A stretch of 64,000 nt of DNA, taken from positions 134,075,203 to 134,139,202 of the forward strand of contig OY997588.1 of assembly GCA_963921825.1 (NCBI GenBank), in the 5' to 3' direction. Below the pieces are notes generated by a model. That model was given only the letters and a program-made list of their open reading frames with translations. It had not been told where the DNA came from and ran no database searches. Within the stretch, counting starts at the first letter, position 1; the number at the start of each line of letters is the position of its first letter. Source of the DNA: Erodium maritimum (taxonomy: Eukaryota; Streptophyta; Magnoliopsida; Geraniales; Geraniaceae). Of the stretch, positions 33,029 to 45,205 are shown piece by piece. The translations under genes and the position numbers were made by a program.

Positions 33029-34006
33029 ATGGAAGTGAGCAGTAGCAGCAGCATGCTATGGTTCTTCAAGGACAGAGGCTTCTCCGACAAAAACATCGGA
33101 GAAATGTTCAAAAAGTGCAAGCGGCTCGAGGCCGTGCAGAGGGAGAGAGCCTCCGAGAATTGGGATTACCTCAAAAGCATCGGCCTCCAAGAGAGGAAGC
33201 TCCCCTTCATCATAACAAAATGCCCCAAAATCCTCGCCCTCGACCTCAACGACAAGATCGTCCCCATGGTCGAGTGCCTCACCACACTCGGCACAAAGCC
33301 CCGTGAGGTAGCCTCCGCCATAGCCAAGTTCCCTCAGCTACTCACCCACAACGTGGAAGAGAAGCTCTGCCCGCTCCTCGCTTTCTTCCAAGCTCTCGGG
33401 GTCCCCGAGAAGCAAGTTGGGAAGATGATACTGCTCAACCCCAGGCTCGTCAGCTACGGCATCGAGTCCAAGCTCAAAGAGCTTGTGGACTTCTTCGTTG
33501 GGCTGGGCCTCACCAAGGAAGGGATGATTGGGAAGGTGTTGATGAATAACCCTTTTATAATGGGCTACAGCGTCGAGAAAAGGCTGAGGCCCACTTCGGA
33601 GTTTTTGAAATCTGTGGGGCTGAGTGAGGTAGACCTCAAGTCAGCGGCGATGAACTACTCCGAAGTGCTGTGTAGGGATGTGGAGAAGATCTTGAAGCCT
33701 AACCTGGCGTATCTGAGGGGCTGTGGCTTTGAGGACAGACAGATAACGGCGTTGGTGACGGGTTATCCTCCGATTCTGATCAAGAGTGTTCAGAATTCGA
33801 TAGAGCCGAGGATTAGGTTCTTGGTGGATGTTATGGGGAGGGGGCTCGATGAAGTTGCGGAGTATCCTGATTTTTTTAGGTATGGTCTGAAGAAGACGGT
33901 TCAGTCGCGGCACAAGATTTTGAAGAAGAGGAAGTTGGAGTGCAGTTTGAGTGAAATGCTGGACTGTAGCCAGAAGAAGTTCTTGATCAGGTATGGCTCT
34001 GTTTGA
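33029..34006 (+). CDS. MTERF6: mTERF-family organelle transcription factor, MTERF6-like
   Basis: A single coding exon of 325 residues starting at ATG 33029, six bases after a splice acceptor; the in-frame TTG at 33017 lies in the intron. The protein is a chain of about eight mTERF helical repeats of about 35 residues, each with a leucine-rich core and a proline (for example KLPFIITKCPKIL, EVASAIAKFPQLL, QVGKMILLNPRLVSY, QITALVTGYPPILI). The match to Arabidopsis MTERF6 is close along the whole length, including KMILLNPRL, MIGKVLMNNPF, LCRDVEKILKPN, SLSEMLDC. MTERF6 acts in organelles and is known for its role in chloroplast tRNA-Ile/rRNA expression. The gene is intact, and its codon use is more GC-rich than its surroundings. 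Frames on the opposite strand are shadows. Confidence 0.93.
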   Translation: MEVSSSSSMLWFFKDRGFSDKNIGEMFKKCKRLEAVQRERASENWDYLKSIGLQERKLPFIITKCPKILALDLNDKIVPMVECLTTLGTKPREVASAIAKFPQLLTHNVEEKLCPLLAFFQALGVPEKQVGKMILLNPRLVSYGIESKLKELVDFFVGLGLTKEGMIGKVLMNNPFIMGYSVEKRLRPTSEFLKSVGLSEVDLKSAAMNYSEVLCRDVEKILKPNLAYLRGCGFEDRQITALVTGYPPILIKSVQNSIEPRIRFLVDVMGRGLDEVAEYPDFFRYGLKKTVQSRHKILKKRKLECSLSEMLDCSQKKFLIRYGSV

Positions 34007-35020
34007 GGGGCTCCGTTTCTTCGAATTGCACAATGCTTGTTTCTTGTGTTTCAAGTAATGTACGTTGGAATTAGGAACTTGAATCTGTTTTGTTGTATGG
34101 TTCTTGTTGTCATGCCTAAATTCTGTTTTTATTCTGTTGATCAACAACAAGCCGGTTTCGTGGACCTATATCTCTATGTATTTATGCAATTTTTTAAAAC
34201 AAGAACCCTTGAAGAGGGTACCGGAAAAGCTAGCTCGCGATTATCTCTTTAGAGATAAATAGGTATAGCGGTGCCACCCTCTCTCTTTCTTTTCGAATCC
34301 ATTCGCCCCTTCGCTTAACCCTTTACAGTGAACGGCTCTCCTCAGGACTACATAAGCCCGGCCCCCACGATAACCACCCTAGCTGTCCATCCCTTGGAAA
34401 CCAAGACCCAGGTGGCAAAACTCCGGCCGAGAAAATCTCGTGTATTAGAATATCAACTCAACTAAAATCTCAAACTCATAATTAAAGGTCAAATTATAAT
34501 TATATTTTAACACCAAACAAAGGCGGCGGTTCCGACTATCACGAAGACGACGACAGAGGAACCAGAGACTATAGTTGTCCTTCCGCTTTCTCACGTGGCG
34601 GAACAGGGACGAAGTGCTTCCACCCCCCCGAGGCGATGACAACACCTAGCTCTAGAGGAGGTAAGGGTTAAGGCCCATCTCGTCGGCCACGGTTCCGTGT
34701 CATTAAGACCGACCTTCTATCCTTCCAGTCAGTAGGGATCACGGGCAATCCAACGGGAGATTATGTCCTGCACCTCAGACGAAACAGTTCTATTGGGACC
34801 AATGAATGGTTAAACAAGAAATAGTCAAACACTCCAATCTAACACATGCAAAAGTTGATGGTGAAGAAGGCGACGAATCAGATGCAATGATAGCAGAACT
34901 TAGCTACACCATCGACGATTGTTGAAGGGGTCAATGATATTTTGGTGGCATGTCCCTGGATGAATTAATGATTCCGGACGACGATATCGAGTGCATGGAT
35001 TCTCCCTTCGGGTTCGCACT
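34007..35020. other. MTERF6 3' flank and unclassified repeat-like DNA
   Basis: The first 200 bases are probably the 3' UTR of MTERF6. Beyond 34200 the sequence has short GC-rich patches that look like decayed retroelement DNA, but no gene or end structure was recognised. Confidence 0.4.
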
Positions 35021-35022
35021 AG

Positions 35023-35885
35023 TAGGTAGGGGTAGGCATCAGTCGGTTAACCAACCATTACCCCATCTTTCACCATCAACCTGGTAAGAACCAATTTTTT
35101 TTTTCAAAAAAATCACACCATATCTAAAACCAGCACCGAAAAATTTGTGTAAATCCGACTAGTTGGATGACCGGTCGGTAACCAGTTTAAACCAACCGAC
35201 CAAAATTATGTTGGGCCTCATACAGAAGACCAAACAGTTGGGACCGAACTAGCCCAACTGAGCTCTCAATCAAATTTTAGATGCAAAAAATTACAAAAAC
35301 ATACACACGAGATTGGTTTATCATGTTCTTCGATAGAACTACAAGAAATGGAAAGACAAGTTTAGCATAAAATAACAACAAACAAAAACAATTCACTTCA
35401 CTTCTCTCCATTCTTCAAAAGTATGCATATGAACAAAAATTAAAGTCAACACAAATTGAAGTATTGAAACTGAATTTCATTTTTACTAATTTAAGCAATT
35501 CAAGGAAAGATGTCTATCATTTATAAACTCATATAAAATTAAATGGAGTATTCTAATATGTATCAAATTTGAAAATGCTGTAATACTTTTACTTTTTAAA
35601 CTAATCTAAAAACATAATCAACTTTGAACTAATCTAGCATATAGAATCAGACTTTATAAAAAGAAATTATGAATACAATAATATAAATCAAATGACTAAA
35701 GATTATTCGGAACTGTATATCTCGATAGGATCTATGGCTCATATTTCAGTTAGACTTTTGAAGAACCGGTAACCAACCATTATGCATCTTTTTTAGTACT
35801 TCCACCACCAGTAATTTTGCTGAAAATTCCGGTTTCGAGTTCTACGGTGCTGGTCGGTTTTAATGATTTTTTTGTGCCTAACCTT
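35023..35885. mobile_element. Possible decayed hAT-like element
   Basis: The left end TAGGGGTAGGCATCAGTCGG and right end GGTTTTAATG...TTTGTGCCTA look like hAT termini (TAGGGGTnGGCA ... TGCCTA). Subterminal GGTTAACCAACCATTA-type motifs recur inverted on the right (GGTAACCAACCATTATG, 35768-35784). No 8-bp target duplication was found, so the call is tentative. Confidence 0.4.
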
Positions 35886-35899
35886 ATTAACAAGCACCC

Positions 35900-37070
35900 T
35901 CATTACGAGTCGGAAGCACAATGTCACAGTTGTTGGAAGCCTCATGCGAGACGTTTGGCAAATGTCAGACATCCAGGTTTATTCGATGGAAGATAGACTC
36001 ATCTTCTTTTCTTTTCATGAAGGAGAAAGATCTGAAGTGGGCTCTAGAAGGAGAACCTTAGGGTTTCCCCACATTTTACTCATCTTGTGCAGGGCGTACT
36101 AACGCCACCAAAGGACATTTCTTTCACCCATACATCTCTGTGGGTTAAGGTTCACAATCTCTTGGCAAGGACCAGAAACGCAGCGATCAGAGATCGCATC
36201 GGCAACACACTGGACGCATGTATAAGAGTTGATATGGAAAAAACGGGTCGAGGACGAGATGAGATTTTGAGGATTAGAATTCGGATCAACCTAACTAGGT
36301 CCTTGCACTAACAATCCCTTCTCTATCTAAGCACTACAAGTCGACATGTAATGGTCCCGATCACTTACGAGCATTTACCTGACTATAGTTGTATATATAA
36401 AGGAATAAGGCATATGTCAAGGGATTGTAGGTTGTGGAATCGATGTCTTTCAATACAATTGAAGAGCGGTCGATGAGGGGATAAAGTTCCAAAATAGACA
36501 GACGGGGACCATCGGGTCGGAGGCCACCGACATGTCACGCTGGCCTAGCTACTTCGATAGCCAATGGAGTGAAAGTTGTCCATGTCCGACTAGTGGACCC
36601 CACCCGCATGACTCCTCTGGAATAACTGCTTCAAACAATCAAGGAAGATCCATTGAAGCCGGAAGAGGACAACGAGTGACAAAAACATCAGAATAACATC
36701 CATCACATCAAGGAGAAAGGTATCCAGAAACCACCCTAACATTACATCTCTAAGGATCATAGCGACACCATCTTTATTTGGTACAAGATAGCTTTCATTA
36801 CGTCCCCAAGACTTTCTCAAATATTTTAAAGGGACGCGGTGGAGGACACAAAGGAAAAGAACCCATATCGTCTAATGGCCACCCATACAACAGGCCAAAA
36901 GCGAGAGGGGGTTATAAGGGACCGATATGGAAAGTAAAGTCGCGAGGTGGAGTCGTAGCCAAACACTTTGGAGAAAGTCGCTCCATCCGGAGACTCGATA
37001 GACAGAAAAGTACCATGGACGAGTCAAGCACGGGCCGAGAAGCACCCCTAATGAATACCCATAAATGAGG
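35900..37070 (+). pseudogene. LINE (L1-type) ORF1 remnant: DUF4283 plus zinc-knuckle region
   Basis: Pieces in two frames give the plant L1 ORF1 order: WQMSDIQVYSMEDRLIFFSF, then SFTHTSLWVKVHNLLA, DACIRVDMEKTGRGR, EILRIRIRINLTRSL, and ITYEHLPDYSCIYKGIRHMSRDC, the last being a decayed zinc knuckle of the CX2CX4HX4C type. A stop/frame change separates the first and second pieces (about 36090). The later part, with a frame at 36778-37068, may be the ORF1 tail. Reverse transcriptase is missing. ORF1 of L1-type elements encodes the nucleic-acid-binding protein used in retrotransposition. Confidence 0.7.
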
Positions 37071-37434
37071 TATTTAAGTCATCCCTCAATCTCCACAACA
37101 AATCCTTACTCGTTGTATATCGTGCAAGTACATGCCATATATGGCAATCAACATATATATAAATAATGGGCATAGTCAACATGTGTACAAAGAAATACGA
37201 AAATGATCGAAGGATCTGCTGAGGAGATTATAGAGGTTTGTCAATACAAGATGCGACTTGAAAGGCGTACGAACATTCCTAAATGTTCGTTCATCTTTTA
37301 GTTGCTAAGGCATTATCGTTTACTGAGCAGAGATAAATTGGTGAAAATGAAAATAAAAATAATATTTTTCTTCCGGATAGAGGATGAGATCATGAAATGG
37401 ATCGAGGTAGAGCCTTTAACAAGACATGGAAAGT

Positions 37435-38625
37435 TTTTTTTTTGATCAACAAAACAGTATTTAAAGCCTACTCTTTGAAAAAAGAGCAGGGGGGAAGTAC
37501 AATGAAGAGCAATCCACTCGAATAGGATTCTCATGAAACACCTCAATAGACTGAGGCTTGATACAATAAACCCAACCAAGGGCACCAATGAAGAGACAAC
37601 TGAAAAAAAAACAACAACAAGAGTTCCCAACAAGGGGAAACCAGGGAACAAACAAACAGTGAACCAAACAGGGTCGGGCTAGCCAAAACCGAAGCCCACA
37701 ACCGACCCAAAAACCAGGGCAAAAGCCCAACCCAACAAAAAAAAGAAGAGGAGAAAAAAAACCCTAAACAGATCAAGAGCCCCAAAAAACCAAGCCGACT
37801 CCAACGCCCCACCCTTGACCATCGCCTGCTACCCACCGGAACCCCAGGACAGACGCCCCCACATCCAAACCAAGCAGTTCTTCAACCAAAGGGGAAGCCC
37901 CAACACGACAGCAACACCAGCTTGACCGTAAAAACTGACCAAAAGGGACGGGAACAGAAGAACTACAAGGAAAGTATGTAGGTCACGAACCTTACCAAGG
38001 AGGTGAGTAGCAGCCGCACCAAACGTTGCCCTCGCACCCTACTCCGCGCCGAAACGACACAGCTTGAGGCCAACACCACTAAGAGGAGTCATATCCATCA
38101 GATTCCCATCTCGTCCCCGATAGAACTCGACGAAACCAGATGAATCGAGAGAAGGGACAACGAAAGAGGCTGAAACCAGGCCCTAACGACCACCAATGAG
38201 TAGATCTGGTCGATCCTCGCCACGCACTGCTCAGTTATCAACAGATAACTCGCCTAGGCCAACACTCAGGACGATCCAGAAGGAGAGTTTTACTCTCCCT
38301 TTTCTTATTCTCCACCGGCCAAAAATAGAAAAGAAGGAGGAGTCAAAGAACGACGAAGAGCAAACCGGAAATCAGCAACAATCGTCGAGAACGACCGCGA
38401 CGAAGGAAGAGGAGCGGCGAAGTAAGACCCGACCTTAGAGACCAGATCTGAGGGAAAAAGAAGGGGGAGAAGGGAACAACCGCCGGCTACCTCCATGGTC
38501 ATAAAGACCAGAAGGATCGCCGGTGGAGGAAAACGAAGGAGGGCGGCGACAAGCTTTGAGGGAGAGAGCTAGGGTTTCTAGAGAGAGGGCAGAGGCTCTC
38601 TCTAGACTTTCTATACACATGACAA
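37435..38625 (-). mobile_element. Short non-LTR retroelement-like sequence (family 1), minus strand
   Basis: Read on the minus strand, it starts near AGAAACCCTAGCTCTCTCC, has a GC-rich front half, and ends ACTGTTTTGTTGATCAAAAAA followed by more A (poly-T at 37435-37443 on the plus strand). The same GATnAAAA end is seen in the elements ending near 32274, 40163 and 54575. No target duplication was found. The overlapping frames show no known domain. Confidence 0.55.
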
Positions 38626-38928
38626 GTTTGGAACAGGAAAATCATGTATATATGGAAGCCTTCATATGGTGCATGGTGTGTGGGTGCGACATCTCAAATA
38701 GTCGAGTAGCATGACCAAATTTAAAGCTGAAACATCATTCAATTAAATTTGATGGTGAAGTGGTGCTCTTGAATTCGTGGGTGATTGCAATGTCATCATT
38801 CAATGATTTGGATAAATCCCCCGGCCATTTGATCACACCCCATGGATGTGGACGTTAGTATAAGGAAATGATTAAAGGTGAAAATCTAAGAAGAATCATG
38901 TTGGCCGAAGGAATAGGGTGGATAAAAG

Positions 38929-40163
38929 GATGCAAAACCAAAGTGGATCTCGCGTTCAACAGACAAACGCTTCCCAAAAAAACCCTAAGCTCTGGCCGCC
39001 ATCCCTCCTCTTCCTTTCCTAGCCGATGACGGCTCTTGGTTTCGGCCTGGGCTGTTGCTGGTAAGGTTCCCTCCCTTTTTATTCTCTCTCTCTTCCCCTC
39101 TTCTTCTGCTTGTTGTTGGTGCTTCTGCTTGGCCCTTCTTCATTGGAGTTTTGGGGGCTCTTTGGTCTTGCCGGTGACGTCTTTTTCGCCAGCGTTTCCT
39201 CTTGTGGTGCTGCTCGTTTTCAGATCAGATGTGGGACTCGCTCCTCGATTCTGAACTCTTCCTGGTGTCTCTCCATGTCGACTCGACGTCCTCGGTCTTC
39301 TTTCCCCCAGATCTTCCTTTTGGTTGGATGGAGCTCGGTTCCTTCAGCTCGGTACAGCTCGACGGAGGCGTGCTGATGTGGGGTCGAACCAGCTCGCCGG
39401 AGGGGCTGCTGTAAGGTCGGACCAGCTCGCCGGAGGTGCTGTTATAGGGTAGATATGTGTTTGACCAGATCTGTGCGTGCAACGTTTTTGTCGGCCCGGA
39501 GCTCGAGGCGTCTGCCCGGGTCGGGTAGGGTGGATTCGGGTGGAGGCAGGTGTGGGCTTAGGTCAGTCGCATGCCATCTTCTCTTTATGGGCCTGGATGT
39601 TTGGGCCTGACTGTTTGGTCCTGAGGTTTGGTTACCCTGTTCCAGCGCGTTTGCGTGCTCGAGGGCTCGTCTTGGTGTTTTTCTGAGGGTGGACTCGTCT
39701 CCGGTCAAGGTGTTTGGGGTATAAGTGTTCCTCCTTTCTTCTTTAGTGGGATGCATTTCTAGGTTCTGGTCTGGATGGTAAGGATTTAGAAGGAACTCCA
39801 TTTGTGGTGGCTGTTGGTGTTGACCTCAGCTCGATCTCGCCGGCGCCAGTTTGTTCCAAGGTTCAGTATCAGGCTCGGTAGAAATACTAGGTCCTTACTG
39901 TTAGGCGTTTCTTGGTGTTAGCTGGATTCATGAGGAGGACCAAGCGTGAGATAAGCCTTGGGGCTTCAGGTTGATGAGTCTGCTACTTTGAATTCTTGGG
40001 TTGTTGTTCAATTCGTTCTGTTTGATGGTTGGTGTCTTGGTGGTTGTGTTATTCTTAGTGTAGGTTCTTTGTATTTTTTTTTGTTCAGGGTCCTTAGCGT
40101 GGCACTCGTTTGTAATCTTTTTCTCCTTTTAGGTTAATCTAAATATGTTTTCGCTGATAAAAA
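38929..40163 (+). mobile_element. Short non-LTR retroelement with 17-bp target duplication (family 1)
   Basis: The element ends TTTTCGCTGATAAAAAA. It is flanked by a perfect 17-bp direct duplication, AATAGGGTGGATAAAAG, at 38912-38928 and 40164-40180, characteristic of L1-type target-primed integration. Length is about 1.24 kb. The 5' half is GC-rich and contains AACCCTAAGC. There is no reverse transcriptase; frames such as 39110-39376 have no recognised family. Trans-mobilisation by an L1 is inferred. The following 40181-40653 has no recognised gene. Confidence 0.85.
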
Positions 40164-42985
40164 AATAGGGTGGATAAAAGAGTTGTCGGTAAATTCTACA
40201 AAAACAAAATAGTGGGAATGCAACCTAGGAAACCTTGTTAGTCCGTATTCGACTGTGGTTTTAAAGGGGTTTGGTTGGAGGTGGGAGAAGTGGTGGAGTG
40301 TGTGGTTTCCCATTCTTTTGGTTTAGTAAAGATACTTTTGGGTGGTTTCCTTTAGTTTTTTGTCATTGTTAGGCACATGGGATCCTCGTTCGTTGTTGCC
40401 TGTCTTCTCAACTCGATTGCGATCCTATTTGGAAAGGTCATGTTCCTTGGGGAAACATTTCTTTTTCCCTACTAGTCAAGTGAACCACTCTATGGGGTAT
40501 TTAACTCCTTGGTATCGCGTTATTGGGCGCATCTCCAGTTGCCGATTCTATTCTACAGTTTGTTGTAGAAATTAGTTTCTTTCAACCAAGTGTCCTTATC
40601 GTGACTTGTATCGGGTTTATCCCTAGACTATGATGTTGTTTCTAGTTTCGAAATTGATTGAAGGGTAAACTACAAATACCTACCCCATACTTTACACGAT
40701 TAACCGATACCTACCCCGAACTATTTTTTTAACCGATACCTACTCAATTGTTACCGAAATATAACAAATAGCCCATTCCGTTAGGCTGCCGTGACGGGCA
40801 AAGAGGGAAAGACAGAATTACCCTCGCGCATAAAAATTGAAAAAGAAAGAACAAATACACTGGTTTGGAAATTAGGGATTCAGTTTCGCGCGTCTGAAGG
40901 TAGAGAGAAGAGGAGACGAGGAGTCGAAGAAGAGGAGAGTGCGATTTGAAGCTCGGTGAAGGGAGGAGTAACCGATTTGAAGGTGGAGGAGGCTGCGTTG
41001 TTGTCGTAGACGAGGAGCTGAGCTACTGCAATGGTTTCTGCGTCCGAGTCAGAGAGCGAGGGGTACGAGTACTATGACGATGAAGGTTTCGGAGTTGAAG
41101 AAGAAGAACAAGTATGTATCTCAAACCTTGGGTGATATAGTTTAGCTTAAATGAGGTTTCTCATTGTTGGTATGCGTGGTTGTCTGTGGGAAAATAATGT
41201 AGGGTTTTGGCATGAAATGTGGGTTAAAAATTGTAGGGCTTTGGCATGCAATTTGGGGGTTCGAAGTAGAGAATTTTTATCTAAGTTGTGGGAAAATAAT
41301 TAGGGTTTTAAAATCAGGTAGCATAAAAATTAGGGCTTTTTGTCTAGATTTTGACATAGTGCTTTGACATTACATTTGCAATAAAGTAGCTGAAATTGTT
41401 TTTGTTGTTTGGTGTTTGGTGAAATATTCTCAGCCTGAAGTCATAAGTAGGATATTTGAGTTTCACTATAATGGGGAAATCACAGATAATTGGACACGAT
41501 ATGAGGGAGGGAGCACTGAAATGGTGATTCTTCCTCAGGATATGTGTTCCTTCTTTAGGTTGCAACTGACTGTAGTCCAATTAGGATGTCCACATAATTC
41601 CCCTATGTTCTGGAAAGTTCCTAGTAGCCGTATTGGGGAACAGGGATGGACTGAGTCATGGTTGAAGCTTATAGAGAACGACGAGGAAGTAGATGTAATA
41701 TTATCAACATTCCCTGAAACAATAATTGTGAGAATATATGTTGGTCCAGCTATAGAGCCAGTTCGAATAGTAAGCCCACGGGGACATGTTTTGTACTCAG
41801 CAGATGGTGATACACAACCTAGATTTAAACCATTAGAGAAGTGTGTGGTTAAGCCTAGGTTATATGTGTCTCCTAAAAAATTTAAGAAAATGCAACATAA
41901 AGGGAAAGATGATATGCGTCAAGTGATTATGGTTCACTCACTTGACTCAGATCGTGAAAGTGAGAGTGAGTCTGAAATACCCCAAGAACCTGAGTGTGAA
42001 ATACCCCAACAAGCTGAGGCTGAAATACCCCAAGAACCAGAGTCTCAAACCCACCAACAACCTGTACCAGTTTCTGAATCCCAAACACAAGCTATGGTTG
42101 AGAGTGAGGAAGAGGAAGATTGGCTGAGTGAGGAAATGGAGAAATCGAGGAGAGCAGAGTCTGAAAGGATTAGGAAAGGGAAACAAGCTATGGTTGAAGA
42201 AGAAGATGGGGCAGAAGATAGAGGACAAGCTGGAGCAGAGGATGGAGCAGCAAATAGAGGAACACATGGAGCAGAGTCTGGGCCAGAAGTTGGAGAAGAA
42301 CCTGAATTCCAATGTGCTGACACTATTGTGGATCCAGATGAAGAAGATGATGGCCCAGAAGCTAGAGAAGAACCTGATTTTGTGTTTCCTGAGAATTTTG
42401 TGGATCCAGATGAAGAAGAGGAAGAACCAGCCCCTAGAAGGTATAGGGGATGGCAACCAATATGGAATGAGGACTCAGAAATCAGGGATGCTGAACTAGG
42501 CATTTACTCAACTTTTGCAAATGCAAGAGTGTGTAGGCTTGTACTCAAAGCCTATGCTGTGGAGCATGGTTTTGATTACAATTTCTCAAGGAACGAAAAA
42601 GCTAAGGTGGGGATTGTTTGCAAAGTAGATGGGTGCCCTTTCTATTTCTATGCAAGTATGGACAAGGACACCACATTGTTTGAGATCAAGACTTGGATGC
42701 CTAGGCACAATTGTGGAGGAACACAATGCATCAGACAGTGCACAGTTGACTACCTTGCAGTCAGGTAAAATACAAATTTAAAGTTGTTATCTTAATTGTA
42801 ACCCTTTTATGTAGAATGCATACTAATTGTAATCCTTTTAAGTTTGTTACAGGTTCCTAAGTGATGTGATGACATCCCCTAACATGAAGGGGAAAGAAAT
42901 GAAAGCCAAGGTCCTCAACACACTTAAAGTCAACCTAAATATACAACAAGCGTATAGGACTATTTGGAGAACGAAGGAAATACTT

Positions 42986-43005
42986 GGGGGGGGGGGGGGG
43001 GGGGG
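42986..43005 (+). repeat. Homopolymer of 20 G inside the transposase exon
   Basis: Twenty consecutive G replace a normal codon stretch. The frame before the run and the frame after it (KAKQYKDLY) differ by one base. It may reflect replication slippage or a sequencing/assembly error. Confidence 0.9.
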
Positions 43006-45009
43006 AAGGCGAAGCAGTATAAGGATCTTTACACATACTGCCATATGGTAAGCAAAGTAGCCATTTCTGTCCTTAATTACCTAATAAATTGTTGGCCATA
43101 TCCTAATTTGTATAACACAAAAATCTCCCTGTTGTAGGTACGTCAAACCAATGCAAACAGCACAGCTAAGGTGGAAATTGAACACCTTTACACACAAGGG
43201 GAGACAGAATCAAAACCACACTTCAAGAGGATCTACATCAGGTATGGGGCACAGAAGAGGGGCTTCCTCAGTGGCTGTAGACCCATCGTTGGCATTGATG
43301 GGTGTCATTTGAAGGGTGATTTTGGAGGTATACTGCTGAGTGCAGTAGGGTGGGATGGGAACAAGATGATGTTCCCTCTTGCTTTTGCTGTAGTGGAGCA
43401 AAAAACAAATCATCGTGGAAGTGGTTTCTAGAGCAGTTCTTTGAAGATTATGATCCGAACGAAGTTCGTGGTTGGGTCTTCCTTTCGGATAAACAAAAGG
43501 TATTTTGCAATTACATTGTCAGTTGTTATTCGAAGTTCTTAAATGTATACGTACATTGAGTTTATTCACATGTTAATGCAGGGTCCGGTGGAGCTCTTCA
43601 AGGATTGGATGCACGATGTCGAACACCAATTCTGTGTTCGACATTTGGTCGAAAACTTTCAAACGGTGTTTAGAGGTGAGGAGCTGAAGTCAGTAGTGTG
43701 GTCTTGTTCCAAGGCAACCTCAGCACCACAACTGGAAGAGAGGATGGAGAAATTAAGAAGACTGGATCAGGCTGCCTACGAGTGGCTGAAGGACAAGGAC
43801 CCTACAGGCTGGTGCAGGCTATTCTACACAACCAGAGCGTGTACAAGTGTCCAGGTAAATAGCTTGTCTGATTCATTCAACAACTGGATCAGAGATGCTA
43901 GGGAGATGCCTATACTTGAACTATTAGAAGATATTAGGAAACAATTAATGGGTATTTTCTATAGGAGACACTGTTTGTTTGATGGGTATGATGGGTTAGT
44001 TTGTAAAGCGATTGTTAAAGACCTAGAGAAACTTAAAGATCAAGCTAGGGAATGCAAACTACTAGGTAGCGGGGATGGTGTATTTGAGGTCACACTATAC
44101 GGGAAGTCATTTGCAGTAGATTTGAAAACCCAAACCTGTACTTGTTTAGAGTTCCAGTTGAATGGGTTGCCTTGCATCCATGCCATGTCATGTATCACTT
44201 TTCTTAGGGATGACCTGAACAAATACGTGCACAAATACTATCATGTCAGCACTTTCAAAGATATATACTCTGATTACATTAGACCAGTGCCTAGTAGGGA
44301 GGACTGGCCTCGGAATTTAGGGTACCCAAAAATACACCCATCAATCGTCCACAAACCTCCGGGTAGACCTAGGAAAAATAGAAAGGAAAGTGCTGGTGAG
44401 AGGGCTGAGAACCAATACAAAGCCCAAAGGAAAAGTAGTCAGATGACATGTGGTAAATGCAAAGGGAAGGGTCACAACAGGAGAACATGTACTGCTAAGG
44501 ATCATGGTGAGACATCAACACAAAGGAAAGAAAGGCAACCAGGAACTGAGCAGTCCAAGGTTTGTTTTCTCTCCTGTACTTGTTTACTGAGCAGTCCAAG
44601 GATCATGTATCAATTACTATTACTACTAATCAATTGTTTGTTTCGTAGGGCAAGAATCAACATTTCAAAACTGCTGAAGAGTTCAATGAGGTCCAGAAGC
44701 GCAGACAAGATAATATTACTAAAAGGATGCAGAAAAGAAGGAAGACATGCAATCAAGAGGAGATTGAAGCTAAGAGGCAAGAAGCTCTGCGAAGAATGCA
44801 TGCCCGTACCCCTCAACCAGCTCCACCACCTGCTGTAGGTCTAGCACAACAAGAACTCAACCTCAGAAGCCAAACCAATCAGGTATACATGGTTAAGGCA
44901 TTACAATTCATGATTATAGACACTACATAACTGGCCTTTTACTTGTACTTTTGCAGCCACCATTCACCTCAGTGGGAGGAATTGAAGGAAGAAGTTTCTT
45001 TGCTGGGTC

Positions 45010-45165
45010 TGCTACAGCCACAGGGAGAGGTAGAGGGAGAGCTGACAGAGGTAGAGGGAGAGGTGAAGGAAGAGCTGAGAGAGGCAGAGGTCAAGGAAGA
45101 GCTGAGAGAGGCAGAGGTCAAGGAAGAGCAGAGAGAGGTAGAGGCAGATCTGGAAGAGGGAGGAG
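45010..45165 (+). repeat. Coding minisatellite for the Arg-Gly-rich tail of the transposase
   Basis: Units based on GAGAGAGGCAGAGGTCAAGG repeat about four times and encode alternating RG-rich peptides such as AERGRGQGR. RG-rich tails commonly bind nucleic acid. Confidence 0.75.
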
Positions 45166-45205
45166 CAGCTCACAACCATCTTCCCTCAACAAATGGTTGC
45201 CTTAG

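Larger units (their letters stand above)
41031..45205 (+). pseudogene. MuDR/mudrA-type MULE transposase, seven exons, two frameshifts
   Basis: Exons by GT/AG signals: 41031-41111, 41434-42764, 42853-43047, 43138-43499, 43582-44559, 44649-44882, 44957-45205 (TAG), about 1,140 residues if the breaks are ignored. Domains in order: N-terminal plant MuDR module (FEFHYNGEI, YEGGSTEM), a long acidic Glu-rich region, the MuDR DNA-binding module (CKVDGCPFYFYAS...HNCGG), the MULE DDE core (GIDGCHLKG, then FLSDKQKG), a SWIM zinc finger (CTCLEFQLNGLPCIHA), a CCHC knuckle (CGKCKGKGHNRRTC) and an Arg-Gly-rich tail. It cuts and pastes the element. Frame breaks: a run of 20 G (42986-43005) that is one base out of frame, and a one-base shift at about 43397-43407 just after the first catalytic-Asp block. 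Both could be assembly errors in homopolymers, but the second is in a short A run. Confidence 0.9.

Noticed and set aside
41942..42503. Long plus and minus frames over the Glu-rich transposase region
   Set aside because: Produced by the repetitive GAA/GAG-rich sequence; the transposase frame with its flanking domains is the real one.
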